The notes under the pieces are model-generated. The model was not told the origin of the DNA and made no database searches. It saw nothing but the letters and a program-made list of their open reading frames with translations. DNA of 5,861 bases from Deltaproteobacteria bacterium (lineage in GTDB: Bacteria > Desulfobacterota > Desulfobulbia > Desulfobulbales > BM004). How positions within the stretch are numbered: the first letter of the stretch is position 1; the number at the start of each line of letters is the position of its first letter. The stretch is from contig JAFDBU010000203.1 of the NCBI GenBank assembly GCA_019313095.1, positions 1-5,861 of the forward strand, given 5' to 3'. A program made the translations under genes and the position numbers. Shown here one piece after another: positions 5,608 to 5,861 of the stretch.

Positions 5608-5861
5608 ATGATGATACCAGTTAGGAGATCCGCACTCTATTTATTCATGGTAATATCTTTATTTCTGTCTGTGACGGCCTGCAGCGGTAAGTCTGAAATA
5701 GGTGCTCCCCCGCCGGATGCTGTCTGCAGTTCCATGGTCAATGCAAAATGTACATCATGTCACTATAAGACAAGGATTTGTGATGCCCTTGGAAGCAAGA
5801 GTGTCGGTCAATGGGCGCGGTCAATAAAATTCATGATAAAGCAGGGGGCACAGCTAACTGA
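5608..5861 (+). CDS. Lipoprotein with a single CxxCH c-type heme motif, C-terminus off the window
   Basis: The first 84 residues are visible before the window ends. Residues 1-24 form a lipoprotein signal: a positive MMIPVRR, a hydrophobic core YLFMVISLFLSV, and the lipobox VTAC with Cys25 as the lipidated residue. Ser at +2 would not hold it in the inner membrane under the E. coli sorting rule. A short linker with three prolines is followed by Cys40 and then CTSCH (48-52), a c-type heme attachment site, plus Cys58 in YKTRICDALGSKSVGQWARSIKFMIKQGAQLT. That downstream pattern resembles small monoheme cytochromes with a CxxCH, a Trp-containing helix and a Met or Lys-rich segment. The likely role is periplasmic or outer-membrane-anchored electron transfer, but axial ligands cannot be assigned from this fragment. 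It is divergent from the DsrE operon, with a 274-base shared control region. It is a typical gene for an anaerobic respirer; the exact cytochrome family is not recognised. Confidence 0.8.
   Translation, partial: MMIPVRRSALYLFMVISLFLSVTACSGKSEIGAPPPDAVCSSMVNAKCTSCHYKTRICDALGSKSVGQWARSIKFMIKQGAQLT

Overview
The window looks like bacterial chromosome from a Gram-negative organism. My best guess is an anaerobic, sulfur- or metal-cycling member of the Desulfobacterota (formerly Deltaproteobacteria). This rests on a DsrE-type sulfur-relay protein, a lipoprotein with a c-type heme motif, and a large fusion of acyl carrier protein, fatty-acyl AMP ligase and PlsC acyltransferase. The taxonomic call is inference. 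No tRNA, rRNA, CRISPR array, insertion sequence or phage gene is visible.

Layout from left to right. (1) Positions 1-651, minus strand: the N-terminal 217 residues of a PrmA-type ribosomal protein L11 methyltransferase, cut by the left edge. (2) Positions 652-763: a short divergent intergenic region. (3) Positions 764-1120, plus strand: a small hotdog-fold acyl-CoA thioesterase. (4) Positions 1147-5333, minus strand: a likely three-gene operon read right to left. It encodes a DsrE-family protein (4971-5333), an endonuclease/exonuclease/phosphatase (EEP) family hydrolase overlapping it by about 4 bases (4150-4974), and a 966-residue ACP-FAAL-PlsC fusion (1147-4047). The fusion gene also has a good sigma-70-like promoter of its own at 4112-4140. 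(5) Positions 5334-5607: a regulatory region rich in repeats, with the operon promoter on the minus strand. (6) Positions 5608-5861, plus strand: the start of a lipoprotein with one CxxCH heme motif, cut by the right edge.

The common theme is acyl-lipid metabolism. The fusion protein carries an acyl activator, a phosphopantetheine carrier and a glycerolipid-type acyltransferase on one membrane-associated chain, so it could take a free fatty acid to an esterified lipid. The thioesterase gene ending 26 bases away could return acyl thioesters to free acids. EEP-family enzymes include phosphodiesterases acting on phospholipids and nucleic acids, so the middle gene may act on a lipid head group, but this is unproven. 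The DsrE protein may link the operon to redox or sulfur state.

The most interesting items are the ACP-FAAL-PlsC fusion with its operon partners, and the density of operator-like repeats in the 5379-5524 stretch.
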